NCBI RefSeq assembly: GCF_000347635.1
Contig: NC_020514.1
Location: forward strand, 248,001 to 312,000
Direction of reading: 5' to 3'
Length of the DNA stretch: 64,000 nucleotides
Source: Paraglaciecola psychrophila 170
GTDB taxonomy: Bacteria; Pseudomonadota; Gammaproteobacteria; Enterobacterales; Alteromonadaceae
Position numbers and translations under genes: made by a program. Below, one piece after another: positions 9,888 through 20,410 of the stretch. Every line of letters starts with the position of its first letter. Within the stretch, counting starts at the first letter, position 1. Under the pieces are notes generated by a model, which saw nothing but the letters and a program-made list of their open reading frames with translations, searched no databases and was not told the origin of the DNA.

Positions 9888-11606
9888 TTATGGATGCGTA
9901 TTTTCTACATGATGTTTTGCATCAACTGGTCGAACCGTTAAGTTAGCAAAGAAAGCAATCACCAATAATGCTGCCATAACATACATAGTCGTATTGTATA
10001 GGCTTGGCGTTGGATCAATTGTGCCAGCGGGCACTAGTTCCATCAACTTGCTTACCGTGACTGTTTTAGCCGCAACCAATTCATTTAGCTGACTTACCGC
10101 CGAACCAAATTTAGCCTGAAATACAGCTGGATCTATTTTTGCAACTAAGTCGGCAATGGCATCATTTAGTGACATGTTTCTTAGATACGTGATAGCAAAT
10201 GGTCCTAGGACGCCAGCAGTAGCCCACGCTGTTAACAAACGACCGTGTATTCCACCAACATGTAACGTTCCAAAAATATCAGCTAAATATGCAGGGATAG
10301 TTGCGAAACCACCGCCATACATAGTGAAAATAATCATGGTCGCAGCATAAAACATAATCAACCAAGTAACTGAAGGATCAGCACTCACCTGTGAAGCCGC
10401 ATAAGGAATAGACAAGTATAGAAGGGTGCCTAAAGCAAAGAACCAGTGATAGGTGTTTTTTCTACCAATGAAATCAGAAATAGAAGCCCAAAAGAATCGT
10501 CCACACATATTAAATACAGAAATCATTAATACATAAGTACCGGCAAAAGTGGCCGTAGCAACTGTGGGTAAAGTGGAACCAAAAATATCCACCATCATCG
10601 TTTTCGCAACTCCAATTACGCCGATACCGGCAGTAACGTTGAAGCAAAGTACAACCCATAATTTCCAGAATTGCGGTGTCTTAATAGCTTGGTCAATGTG
10701 CACATGGTTATGACTAATCATGCTCTTAGCTGATTCATCTTTAGCTGGTGGTGTCCAGCCCTCTGGCTCCCAGCCTTCTGCAGGAACACGGTATGAAAAA
10801 GAAGCGATGATCATGACGATAAAGTACACAATACCTAGAGTTAAGAATGTACCTGCAGCACCCGTGTTACCACTGCCCACTACGTATATACCAGCATCAC
10901 CAGGAATCGCCATTGTCGCGGCTTCACTCGCGGTCGCCACCACAACTTCTATGCTACCCGAGGCTGTTTCAACAAAACGTTTACCTGCTTCAGTTATTAA
11001 TTTAACTGAACCTTCGGCTCCTAGATAAGTAGGTGCAACAGCATGCAGCTTTAATAAAAAAGCAATTAAAGGTGCACCGATCATAGCTCCGCCACCAAAA
11101 CCCATAATTGCCATACCCGTGGCCATGCCACGTTTATCTGGAAACCAGCGTAGTAGGGTCGAAACAGGAGATACATATCCTAAACCCAACCCACAACCGC
11201 CAAGGGCGCCATAACCTAGGTATACCAGCCACAATTGATGAGTAGCAATACCGACACTACCAATAATAAAGCCACCACCCCATAGGAAAGCTGCAGTAAC
11301 ACCAACACAACGAGGGCCCACCGCTTCTAGCCATTTACCGGCAACTGCGGCAGATAAACCAAGAAACACGATTGCTACAGAAAATATCCATACCACACTA
11401 CTTAATGTCCAGTCACCCGCAGAACCTGTGACCACCCCTAGCTCTTTGATTAACGCAGGATTAAAAATACTCCAGGCATAAACTGAGCCAATACATAGAT
11501 GGATTGCAATGGATGCTGGAGGGACTAGCCAGCGATTAAATCCCGCTTTGGCAATGATTTTTTCTTTCATCAAAAAAGAAAAAAAACCACCTGTTTTATT
11601 AGACAT
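9888..11606 (-). CDS. OFA-family MFS transporter (oxalate/formate antiporter type)
   Basis: A 572-residue inner-membrane carrier with about 12 membrane segments. OFA/MFS signatures: SIAIHLCIGSVYAWSIFNP near the N-terminus, YGALGGCGLGLGYVSPVSTL in the middle, and RFFWASISDFIGRKNTYHWF before the second half. There are two long extra loops: a roughly 80-residue Ala/Thr/Val-rich insert between the halves, and a periplasmic loop before the last segment. These occur in a subset of the family. The family exchanges small monocarboxylates or dicarboxylates such as formate and oxalate. Location beside the fds operon and a shared candidate operator suggest formate or a formate precursor as cargo, but lactate or other acids cannot be excluded. 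An AAGG ribosome site precedes the ATG at 11606. Confidence 0.85.
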   Translation of the reverse strand: MSNKTGGFFSFLMKEKIIAKAGFNRWLVPPASIAIHLCIGSVYAWSIFNPALIKELGVVTGSAGDWTLSSVVWIFSVAIVFLGLSAAVAGKWLEAVGPRCVGVTAAFLWGGGFIIGSVGIATHQLWLVYLGYGALGGCGLGLGYVSPVSTLLRWFPDKRGMATGMAIMGFGGGAMIGAPLIAFLLKLHAVAPTYLGAEGSVKLITEAGKRFVETASGSIEVVVATASEAATMAIPGDAGIYVVGSGNTGAAGTFLTLGIVYFIVMIIASFSYRVPAEGWEPEGWTPPAKDESAKSMISHNHVHIDQAIKTPQFWKLWVVLCFNVTAGIGVIGVAKTMMVDIFGSTLPTVATATFAGTYVLMISVFNMCGRFFWASISDFIGRKNTYHWFFALGTLLYLSIPYAASQVSADPSVTWLIMFYAATMIIFTMYGGGFATIPAYLADIFGTLHVGGIHGRLLTAWATAGVLGPFAITYLRNMSLNDAIADLVAKIDPAVFQAKFGSAVSQLNELVAAKTVTVSKLMELVPAGTIDPTPSLYNTTMYVMAALLVIAFFANLTVRPVDAKHHVENTHP

Positions 11607-11696
11607 GTGCTTTGACCTTTTTACTATAAATTAATAGAGACTTATTTACCTTCAATTCGTCCATGCTAAACGTTTTATTTTTGTCTTTTTTTATTT

Positions 11697-11730
11697 ATAT
11701 TTCATGCACCATAAGTGTTATATGAAATAT
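11697..11730. promoter_or_regulatory. Dyad upstream of the OFA carrier
   Basis: ATATTTCAT and ATGAAATAT form a perfect 9-base inverted repeat around a 16-base centre, about 90 bases upstream of the carrier start. On the minus strand the surrounding sequence contains GTGCATATTT, ATGAAAT and TATGGTG, the same words as in the fds leader. Confidence 0.4.
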
Positions 11731-12333
11731 GCACCAAGAGTGTTTCGCTCCAGTTTCACAGTAGCCGGCATTCAGTAATTTTTAGTGGAAGTAAAGACAA
11801 TAAATAAAGAAAATGTGCACTTTCATAAATGCAGCAATATGATTTATTAGTTGCTATTAATTTTTATAAGCGAATCAAAATATGAATTTAATATCATATA
11901 TGAAACCTTTTAATGCCGCCTTTCTACTTTACAATTAATTTACAAACCATTTACAATGGCGCGACTATAGCATCGGAATATGCATATACAAATATGAAAA
12001 TAATTGCTTATATACCTGATTTTTCTACATGTGGATATTTAAAAATCTTAATCGCCCATGATCATTTATAAACGTGTTAACCGTATCAGTATCGACTTGA
12101 CTGATGACTATTTTATAAGTATGTCACCTTTTCACTTACTGAAGCGGTAGTGGCTACCTAAGAATAAAATAATGAGCAAGCATCGCATTGAGCTGAGCAT
12201 GACAACAACAAAACATTATCTTTACGTTGGGCTGTGGTTCGATAAAAATATGGTATGGAGCGCGGGAAGTTTTGCGGATGCAAGTAGCGCCTAGACTAAC
12301 CTGGTAGAGGACAGATAATCGGGGTGAAGATAT
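11731..12333. other. Non-coding or eroded stretch
   Basis: About 600 bases between the carrier leader and the moaA remnant. It holds further AT-rich words (TATATGAAA, CAAATATGAAA) that may belong to the carrier control region. I found no open frame with a recognisable product. Confidence 0.3.
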
Positions 12334-13290
12334 TTATCCGCCAAACATCGCTAAGTGTTTGGTGGCTCCTGTGTAACCATCATGCAAAAAGTGAGTGGAT
12401 TTTTTATCTGCTAATAAACTTACAAACTCATCTTGCAGACGCCGTTCAGTGTTATCCAGCTAAAATTGCCTAATATCTAGTCCGTGCTCACTGGACAGGC
12501 ACAGGTGTAATTCTCCCATAGCTGAAATACGTAACCTAATACAAGTAACACAAAACCTTTACTGTAGGGCATGATAAGCCCAATATTTCCTTTGCAGAGA
12601 TGGTGTGTAAATTCTTGCGCTGGGCCCGCAGTTTTATCCTGCACAATTTGGCTCCACTCGTTATTGAGTAAACGCTCTTTTATGGGTAAACCTGATATAT
12701 GATTTTGGTCAAAAAAGTGCTTGTTATCACCTGTTTACGTCAGTTCAATAAAACGCAATGTGATCGGTGTGTCTTTTATCCAATTCAAAAAATTATCGAG
12801 CTCATTGTGGTTAAAATGGTGCATCAATAAAGCGTTGACCTTAACCTTGACACCTAGCTCAATTGCTAGTTCGATACCTTGCATAATTGTTTGTAATTTA
12901 TTATGCCCGGTAATAGCAGCAAAATGCGCGGTTCAAGGCTATCAATACTGACATTCAATGACGTTATCGCTGCATCGACCCAACTGTTAATTTACTCTGG
13001 TAGCATATAACCATTACAGGTAATCGCAACATGCTCGATACCCGGTGTGTTGGCAGAGGCTTCAATTATTTACGTAACGAAGGTTCACCAGCGGTGATGC
13101 TGATTTTGCTAGTGCCAGGGTTAGCAAACGCGCTGGCAATTTTACGAATTTCGTCTAGCCTAAAAAGTCTCGGGGAGGTAACACATTGGTACCCATCAGG
13201 CAGGCAATATTCACAGCTGAAATTACATACATCTGGAATAGACATTCGCAAATAGTGGAAGCGACGCGAAATTTATCTTCTCACATATCA
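12334..13290 (-). pseudogene. moaA: moaA pseudogene (GTP 3',8-cyclase, molybdenum cofactor synthesis)
   Basis: On the minus strand the MoaA sequence is readable end to end but broken many times. The start reads RRFHYLRMSIPDVCNF then CEYCLPDG, with the radical-SAM cysteines intact, then ITAGEPSLRK followed by a stop. Downstream come TNGYMLPE-stop, NVSIDSL, VKVNALLMHHFNHNELDNF, ITLRFIEL-stop-TGDN, AGPAQEFTHH, GLIMPYSKG, a frameshift at the second cysteine cluster, ISAMGELHLCLSSEHGLD, a stop, and a C-terminal GG-TAA at 12334. At least two frameshifts and several stops exclude function. MoaA makes the first intermediate of the cofactor that the neighbouring formate dehydrogenase needs, so another moaA should exist elsewhere in the genome. 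Confidence 0.88.
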
Positions 13291-13768
13291 CTAACATCTT
13301 TCCAAAATGAAGTAGCTACACGAAATTATGTGACACTTAGGGGAGGCTGATTGGTTTCTCTTAAAACCCTGACGATACCGATGAGAACATCAGTATCGCG
13401 GCCAGTAAACCTTGTCATTAAGGTTTAGGTTTAAGGGCTCGAGGTTAATCCAATATTATTAGTAACATAGCTTGATAAATGGTCCTATTTAAGCGGTACT
13501 TCAATATTAACTCGTACTTCAATAAAAAATATTAACAATTTAAGTATCGTAGTAGTTATTATAAAACTGAAAACAAAACATTGGATAAACAACAAATAAA
13601 CAAAGTTGAAAAGTATGTGCTTATTTTTGCGGTGTTCGACACATATTTGATATAAATTAAATATGTTTTAGGTTACTTTATTTTAAGTGAAATAATGGCC
13701 TGTTGAACATGACAAGCCCATTGAGAAAAGTATTTAAATGAATTTGGGAGCCTGTAATAGATTCTGTG
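13291..13768. other. Stretch with no recognised gene
   Basis: About 480 bases between the moaA remnant and the 5' end of the group II intron. A short minus-strand frame (MTRFTGRDTDVLIGIV) reads around 13330-13430, but I cannot assign it. It may be the upstream neighbour of the old moaA. Confidence 0.3.
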
Positions 13769-15484
13769 GTGCGACACGGTGTTGCTCCAGTGATTGTTTA
13801 ATCCAACCAATTGGATGTTAAACCTACTGTCTCACCAGTAGTTCCCTTCTTCGCTGTGCGTTAACGGTAACGTTTAGGTGCAAAGCGCTGAGGACAATGT
13901 AACCGCGGGGAACCGTAAATACTGCCTGTTAAGGCAGGCTTGAATCTGCTAGTCGAAAGCGGTGATGGTGCTAGGGATGATGGTATGATCAGCAAATGCA
14001 AATCTTGGTAAGTATCGTAACTGTTGAAAAGCTAAAAATGGCTAATAAGCTTTACCAAATGGAGCGAGGTTTGGAATATCCTTTCACAGATGGGGTTTGT
14101 GAGCAATTATGCCGCCGGTATTAACAAGAGGTCTTACCTATCGAGTCGTAGGAACGAAACCTGGAAACCCCGTATAGCTCCGTAAGGTAGCAAGCTCGTC
14201 AGAGCAAGTAATGGCTATGCAGGCATAGGAGGTCGGAAGAAGCAAATGGCAGGTTGTAACGATCTGCATAAGGCATGGTTTGCCTAGCTCGAAAGATGGT
14301 CCACGTCCGACTGGTTCTCAATAGTGAGAGAATTTGGAGAATTGAGTTTATGAGGAAAAGCAAATGCCGCCTGCAGTAATGCATGGTGGTGCGTCTTCAC
14401 CTTTTGCTAATTGGTCTCCTATTGGTTGGAACCAGGTCAGGCAAGATGTTCATCGACTGCAAATGCGTATTGCTAAATCAGCTAGAGCTAAACGCTGGGG
14501 TAAAGTCTAAGCGTTATCACATTTACTAACACGATACCATCAAGCTAAATTACTGGCAGTTAAACGCGTTACTGATAATAAAGGACGCAATACTGCTGGG
14601 GTTGATGGTGTTTTGTGGGTTAATGCAAAACAGAAATGGGAAGCGAGTATTGCGCTTTTCGGTTGTCGTTATCGTTCACAATCATTGAGATGCGTCTACA
14701 TCCTCAAAAAGGATGGGAAGAAGCGGCTTTGGGGGACCCCAATTATGTTTGATAGGGCAATACAGGCGCTATTTCTATTGGCGTATGAGCCTATTGCTGA
14801 GGTAACAGCGAATCACCATTACTATGGTTTCCGTCCTAAGCGTTCGGTTGCTGACGCCATTGAAAGGTGCTTTATCGTGTTAGCGCAACGAACATCGGCG
14901 TGATGGTTCCTTGAAGATGATATCAAAGGTTGTTTCGATAATATTAGCCATGCATGGCTATATCAACATCTGAAGTTAGAGCAGAACGTGTTGAAGCAAT
15001 GGTTAACGGCAGGTTTTATGGATAATGGGCGTTTATCTCCTATGACAGCCGTTACTACGCAAGCGGTATTATATCGCCCAGCTTGTTAAATAGTGCTTTG
15101 GATGGCATGGAATCAATGCTTGAGTTGATCACTAAGCCTTACCAAATTGTCCACTTGATAAGATATACTGACGATCTTGTGATCACTGCCAATTTTAAGG
15201 AGTTGTTAGAGGACACAATAAAGCCTTCAGTAGTGAGTCTCCTGTTAGAGCGAGATCTAACGCTTCCCTAAGGAAAAACTTTGATTACGTCGATTACAAA
15301 GGGATTTGATTTCTTTGAATTTAATTTACGCAAATATGCTCAAAAGTTGCTAACTAAGCCAAGTAAAAGCGGCATCAAATTATTTCTTGAGTCTATTAGG
15401 TTAGCGATCAAGAAGGGCATTTCGACATCAATGGCTACATTAATTGGCTCGCTTAATCGAAAGATAGTTGGCTGGGCCAATTAT
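13769..15484 (+). mobile_element. Group II intron, 3'-truncated
   Basis: The 5' end has the group II signature GTGCGAC at 13769. About 590 bases of structured, GC-richer RNA-domain sequence follow, then a maturase reading frame starting near 14362 inside the intron. The element ends abruptly at 15484, inside the maturase X domain just after the conserved GWANY, where an IS982-type element begins. Domain V/VI and the 3' splice site are missing, so the intron cannot splice or move. Confidence 0.75.
14362..15484 (+). pseudogene. Group II intron reverse transcriptase/maturase pseudogene
   Basis: The N-terminal RT domain reads WNQVRQDVHRLQMRIAKSA, then a stop after RWGKV, then AVKRVTDNKGRNTAGVDGV. 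The RT core continues with YYGFRPKRSVADAIERC, a stop, DDIKGCFDNISHAWL, a frameshift, and the active-site region YTDDLVITANFKELLE (YADD in the family). After another stop come GFDFFEFNLRKYAQKLLTKPSK and the X-domain text KIVGWANY, where the IS982 copy cuts it. Several stops and frameshifts show that it is dead. Confidence 0.88.
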
Positions 15485-16478
15485 CCTGAATCCTGTTTAA
15501 TAAATTGAACTAAATGCCTGTTCCAAGATCCGATCTTTCGACTAAAAGAGATGAATCTAAAAAGGAACAGGCATGAGTAAATTAGTTGAGCTGTTTTGTG
15601 ATGTCGATGATTTTTGCAAAGTATTTATTCCTCAATGGCGTAAACAACTGCTTGAAGACGGTACGCGAAAACGTCAAAAAGAAGGGCAAAGAGAAGGGCA
15701 AATGACCACATATGAAATCATGACGATTGTCGTCAGTTTTCATATGTCATATTACCGTGATTTCAAAAACTACTCTCTTGGGTATGTATCTCTTGTGTAC
15801 AAAAATGCGTTTCCAAATTTATTGAATTACACACGATTCTAGCGGTCATGCCTAGAGTTACCGTGCTCATGTGTGCCTACTTTACATCACTTAAAGGAAA
15901 GCCATCAGGACATGAATTCATTGACTCTACAAGCATCAAGGTGTGTCATAACATCGAATACCTAGACATAAAACCTTCGACGGTATCGCTCAACGAGGTA
16001 AAGGTACTATGGGTTGGTTTTATGGTTTTAAGCTCCACTTAGTCGTCAATCATCACGGTGAAATTGTTGCTGCGAAAGTCACAACCGCCAATGTACATGA
16101 CACCCAACCCGTACGTGAATTAGCAGAAGGCTTGACTGATAAATTGTATGGAGACAAAGGCTATTTGAGTAAAGATTTGGAAGCAGATTTATTAGACAAA
16201 GGTGTAAGTCTCATCACAACCGTTCGCAAAAATATGAAAGCAAGAGCTATATCGTTGTGGGATAGAGCCATGCTTTCAAGGCGCTATATAATTGAAACAA
16301 TAAACGACCAACTTAAGAATATTTCTTATATCGAACACTCAAGGCATCGGAGTATGAACGGCTTTATGCTGAATTACTCGCGGGATTGGTCGCTTATTGT
16401 TTAAAAGAAAATAAGCCAAGCTTCAATTTAACTGACGTAGAGCTGAACTCTATGATCATCGCTTATGCAGATCTCAGG
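15485..16478 (+). mobile_element. IS982-family insertion sequence, copy 1 (defective)
   Basis: About 994 bases, nearly identical to 34087-35073. Imperfect terminal inverted repeats begin CCTGAATCCTG on the left and CCTGAGATCTG on the right strand. The left flank is group II intron maturase and the right flank is IS30 transposase. The two flanks belong to different elements, so there is no simple target-site duplication. A deletion or recombination after insertion is likely. Confidence 0.8.
15573..16470 (+). pseudogene. IS982-family transposase, frameshifted (copy 1)
   Basis: The DDE transposase is readable over about 295 codons: MSKLVELFCDVDDF at the N-terminus, HEFIDSTSIKVCHN, GWFYGFKLHLVVNHHGEIV, KLYGDKGYLSK and IIETINDQLKN. 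Three single-base losses break it: near 15839 (after TRF), near 15954 (after CHNI) and near 16374 (after GFMLN). The last two are also present in copy 2. A 12-base duplication near 15677 (KEGQREGQ instead of one REGQ) is private to this copy. The protein cannot be made intact from this copy. Confidence 0.85.
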
Positions 16479-17043
16479 CTAGTTATGAAACCATTTATCA
16501 GCACATTTGGTCTGACAGGCAATTGGTGGCTATTTATTCCAACATTTACGTAGAAGAGGTAATTGGGAAATTAACCTGGCCCTTTGGCAAAGGGCACAGT
16601 GGCGCACTGGTCACGATTGTAGAGCGGAATACTAGCTTTACTGTTTCGACATGTCTAGATGACAAATCAGCTAAAAAAGACACAGCAGCCACCATAGCTT
16701 TGTTAGCACCGTTTAAAGGCGCGGTGCTAACGATCACAGCAGATAATGGTGAAGAATTTGGGTACCATGAACAGATGACTGAAAGTTTGAAATGTGATGT
16801 TTATTTTGCAGATCCTTATTGTTCGTGGCAACGAGGGCTGAATGAAAACACCAATGGCCTATTACGACAATATTAGCCGAAATCAACAGACTTTTAAAAG
16901 GAATCGCAATAAGCCGTTCAGGATGTAATAGTCAATCTCAATGATAGGCCAAGAAAGAAACTAAATTATAAAAAGCCAGCCAAGCTAATGGTTGAACACA
17001 TGGTGGCTATAGCTGCTTAGAGGTTATGCACTTCAGACTTGAA
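16479..17043 (+). mobile_element. IS30-family transposase remnant (3' part)
   Basis: The reading begins in mid-gene with SYETIYQHIWSDRQL, shifts frame, and continues as GALVTIVERNTSFTV, TADNGEEFGYHEQM, DVYFADPYCSWQRG and LNENTNGLLRQY: the C-terminal half of an IS30 DDE transposase. After a further frameshift come QDVIVNLNDRPRKKLNYK and a TAG near 17020. The next bases (GGTTATGCACTTCAGACTTGAA, split here for length as GGTTATGCAC and TTCAGACTTGAA) look like the IS30 right terminal repeat. The 5' part is missing, replaced by IS982 copy 1. Confidence 0.8.
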
Positions 17044-17890
17044 TATGCCCTTCTAAAAGAACGTTCCATTACCGCATTATCCCAACAGTTGCCGCGTCGA
17101 CTTATACTTTGGGGAATTTGATATTTCCAGAGCATTTGTCGGTATTGAAGACTCATGTAGTGACAGCTTTGGTCTGAATAAAGAATTAAGATTTTTGGGC
17201 GTCTTCGGGTCTCAAAAGCTATTCGTAATGCTGCACAGATCAAGTCGGTATTAGTACTGTCTACACAGGCCCTACCCACTATTTTCCTAGCGAATAAGTC
17301 CATAAATACGGCTAAATATAACCACTGTGTTCCAGACCAAAGATAGGTGACACCAACGCAACAGACCTGATTTTTATCTTCAACATTAAATTGCCGTTTG
17401 AGTAAATTAGGCGCAATTTTCGATTCATTTTCGCTATTTTTAGCTAGTTTTCTGGGGTGTGTGCTGACGAGTCCTACCTCTTTCATCAAACTGGCCGCTT
17501 TATAACGCCCGACATTTTCACCGTTTTGATTGAGTTGACCTGCAATGGTTCTCGCGCCGCAGCACCTCGACTATTTTGATGTATTTTAACGGCTTGTTCT
17601 GTCAATCTTTCACGCTCCATTTCGAGGCGTTTGACTTGTCCCTTCAAGCTGAGGATTTTGGCTTGTTCGGGTGTCAGGGTGCCATTACCGCGAAAAGCAT
17701 GGCCGTTATCATCTTCTGCCTCTTTGAGCCAACGACCCAGTATCTGAGCAGTAATACCTAAATTCGTAGCCGCCTCAACTCGACTGTATCTTTGTTCTAT
17801 CACTAATGCGATGGCATCCAATTTAAATTCTTTTGAATATTTCTTACGTGCCGTCATTATCTATCTCCAGTTAGGCTTATTATGTTTTGA
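17007..17890 (-). mobile_element. IS3-family element remnant (orfA and truncated orfB)
   Basis: On the minus strand orfA (17486-17857) begins MTARKKYSKEFKLDAIALV with the HTH GITAQILGRWLKEAED and a leucine-zipper-like LSLKGQVKRLEMERERL. An out-of-frame junction follows, and orfB (17007-17489) continues with the integrase core: CVGVTYLWSGTQWLYLAVF, LYSDQSCHYMS, and SRRGNCWDNAVMERSFR. The normal CGDVTY Asp region reads CVGVTY, so the first catalytic Asp is lost. The C-terminal end of orfB is absent where the IS30 end abuts. The element is dead. Confidence 0.8.
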
Positions 17891-17989
17891 CTGGGTGACC
17901 GGATTTATTCAACCACGTCAATAGGTATGGTTAGACGAAAATGATTTTTTGGTTAAATTTAGGCAAACAAGATTATACATTCGGTTGTC

Positions 17990-18945
17990 TTTTACTAAAG
18001 AATCCTAAATAAAAGGAAATATGACTTTTACTGATATATGTTCCCGATAAGTGTTTCGGAGGGTATTTTTAAGATATCGATATACAAAATACAAGGCAAG
18101 AACGAGGAGCAATAATTACGTTTGTTTACCTATTTTTCACAGGATAATAAGTCGAGTATTAAGCTCTATGGCGGCACGGACTTGGGTTTATATATCAGCA
18201 AAAACTTGACGAAATTTTGGGTTAACACATAAAGGACTTAGCCAGTTCGGTGAAGTTGCCCAGTTTGCCATTTACCTGTTCTGGAGAAGCGCAGCGATAA
18301 GTAAAACAGTGTATTCCCAGTGAGAGTTTGAAAAGTCGTTGCAAAATGAAAATTCACTAGACGTTAAAATCCCCAAATTAATGGACATATATTCTGTGCT
18401 GAGGATAGTCGTCGCCTGATTGCTTATCTGGTTAACAAAACCGCTACCAGGTTAAACCAGATTGATGACGGGCAATAAGCGACTACATTATCGAGAAATA
18501 AGGGTTTTATGTCGCCTATCGTTATGTTCACTGCAAATGAAGACTCAGCAAGTAAAAGGCAAATCTTGTTAGCGTGCATTTTTGAGTATTTTCCTAAACC
18601 GACAGATACTTAACATTTTTATCAAACGCTTATTAGGTACTTAGGGCCTACCCCTGAGCAGGCTCATGCTAATCGGCTTCAGCATAATGATTTTATCCTT
18701 TGAATTGCCCAGTATCAAATCAACTTTCATATTAAAATAAGCGATATTAAAGGGGTCTTGACGATGCAAAATTTGGATTCATTGAAACAATTAATAAGTA
18801 AAATAGAGCTTCGCGTGAAGTTATGATTTAAACGATCATTGATGTGACCATGCAAGTCGAATACCACATCGATGCAGAAGAGCATCCCGCCGCCGAATTT
18901 TTAGCCTATGAATTACACGCTCAAATTGAACAATTACAATCCTAG
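17990..18945 (+). pseudogene. Hybrid sensor histidine kinase remnant
   Basis: There is no long frame, but conserved pieces appear in order. At 18128-18231, YFSQDNKSSIKLYGGTDLG then LYISKNLTKF is the F- and G-box end of a HATPase domain. At 18398-18475, AEDSRRLIAYLVNKTATRL then NQIDDGQ is the start of a receiver domain. At 18509-18710, MSPIVMFTANEDSASKRQ, FEYFPKPTDT and YLGPTPEQA form its conserved T..A and K-P end. Around 18760-18830 a stretch with LDSLKQLISKIEL resembles the phosphotransfer (Hpt) helix with its His lost. The gene probably encoded a membrane or cytosolic phosphorelay kinase and is beyond repair. Confidence 0.65.
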
Positions 18946-19018
18946 ATGTGTTTCGAATCGGCTGTTTATAATCGACTTAGTTTATGTGCAATCCAGAACT
19001 TTGCTGCTCACTATTAGT

Positions 19019-20350
19019 TTACATAGACATCTGTTGCAGTTTAGCTTTGTAAATTGCTGACTGATTTGAACTTGTAGCTTTGACTATTAAATCCGCCATT
19101 TCAGCGATACGAATATTGTTATCCATCGCGCGTTTTTGCAATAAGCGATAGGCTTCTGCTTCGCTTAATTTGAGCTGTTCCATCATTAACAATCTGGCTC
19201 TATCTATGGTTTTTTGTTCTGTTAATGCGCGTTTTACGTCATTAAGTTCATCTGCCATTTTTTTTATATGTTTAGATTGATCGCGTAATAAGTCGTAAAA
19301 AGAATGACTCACATTTAACTTATTGCTGGCGTCAAGGTCTAATTCACTGAGGTTTTCAGCACCTCGTAAACCAGGCATTGCAGAATCGAACAACATGCTG
19401 AAGCTTGAATCATCACTTTCAGTCAAATTTGCAAACATTTTTAAGCGTTTGTTGTGGTGGCAGAGTTCAGCAGAGGCTTGTTTAACCCGTTTATTAGCTA
19501 AGTTGACTAAGGTTTCCGCAATGCTTTCTTCCATTACATGCATTTGGTTTATCCGCTGTGTGGCAACTTCATACCAAACTTCACTGATTTCTGCCGAAAT
19601 AGGCGAGCCATCAACGAGTTTACGGATCATATTACGCATTTGCTCAATGGATTTCATTGGTGTGCTTGTCTCCAACTCAAGCCAAAGTTGCTTGTCAGAT
19701 TGACTAGCAAACTCTAGAAATATTTGGAAACAATTTCGCTGCGCAACTTGCAACTGTTCGAGACGTTCACACAGCTCTTGGTTAAAGTGGGTTTCTGCAA
19801 AACCGATCGCCCCCCAAGCCCGCTCTTGTCCGGTATATTCTTTGCCTTGCATAAAATTAAACATAGCAACCAGAATGCGAGTAATGGCAGGGTCACTTGC
19901 CACATCGGCAGCTTCAAAAACAACGTTTAATAAACCTGCGACAAGTCGACAATAAGCTTGCGAAGAATTAAGCGGAGAAATGGCTAAGCTATCAATTTTA
20001 TGGCGCAAAACCGGAAGATTATCCATGCCCTGTAGAGCGATACTTATACTGTTAAGGAGTCGCATATTGTCAGCGGTGTCATGACCAATTAAATACTGAG
20101 TTTTGAATTGACTACGCAGAAAGTCTTCCGCCAAAACACTTTGTAATATCTGTTCTGTACGTTGTTTAGTAAATCGTTCACAACGTGAGGCTAAAAATAT
20201 GTTGCTAGTACCCCGTTCCTTTTGTAACTGATGAATAAACACACTGATCGAGTTAACAACCTGGCAGTTAGCCAACAATCGTTTAAGTGCGTTGATCTCT
20301 GCGTGTTTCGCTGCCAGCAGAAAGCGTTTAGTCGCTTCACTATATCCCAT
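19019..20350 (-). CDS. Nitrate/nitrite-sensing ANTAR antiterminator (NasR-like)
   Basis: I place the start at 20350 (MGYSEATKRFLL), where a strong AAAGGAGG site precedes the ATG; a longer frame from 20413 lacks such a site. The protein is then about 443 residues. The N-terminal two thirds is an all-helical NIT domain (FIHQLQKERGTSNIFLASR is its nitrate-contacting HQLQxERG helix). The C-terminal about 60 residues are an ANTAR RNA-binding domain (DRARLLMMEQLKLSEAEAY, LLQKRAMDNN). Family members bind nitrate or nitrite and then bind hairpins in the leader of assimilation operons to prevent termination. No nas gene or leader is present here, so the target lies elsewhere or is lost. Confidence 0.88.
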   Translation of the reverse strand: MGYSEATKRFLLAAKHAEINALKRLLANCQVVNSISVFIHQLQKERGTSNIFLASRCERFTKQRTEQILQSVLAEDFLRSQFKTQYLIGHDTADNMRLLNSISIALQGMDNLPVLRHKIDSLAISPLNSSQAYCRLVAGLLNVVFEAADVASDPAITRILVAMFNFMQGKEYTGQERAWGAIGFAETHFNQELCERLEQLQVAQRNCFQIFLEFASQSDKQLWLELETSTPMKSIEQMRNMIRKLVDGSPISAEISEVWYEVATQRINQMHVMEESIAETLVNLANKRVKQASAELCHHNKRLKMFANLTESDDSSFSMLFDSAMPGLRGAENLSELDLDASNKLNVSHSFYDLLRDQSKHIKKMADELNDVKRALTEQKTIDRARLLMMEQLKLSEAEAYRLLQKRAMDNNIRIAEMADLIVKATSSNQSAIYKAKLQQMSM

Positions 20351-20410
20351 TTTCCCTCCTTTGATATCAGAGTATAGATAAAATAAAACGTTATTTTTCG
20401 TAACATAAAA

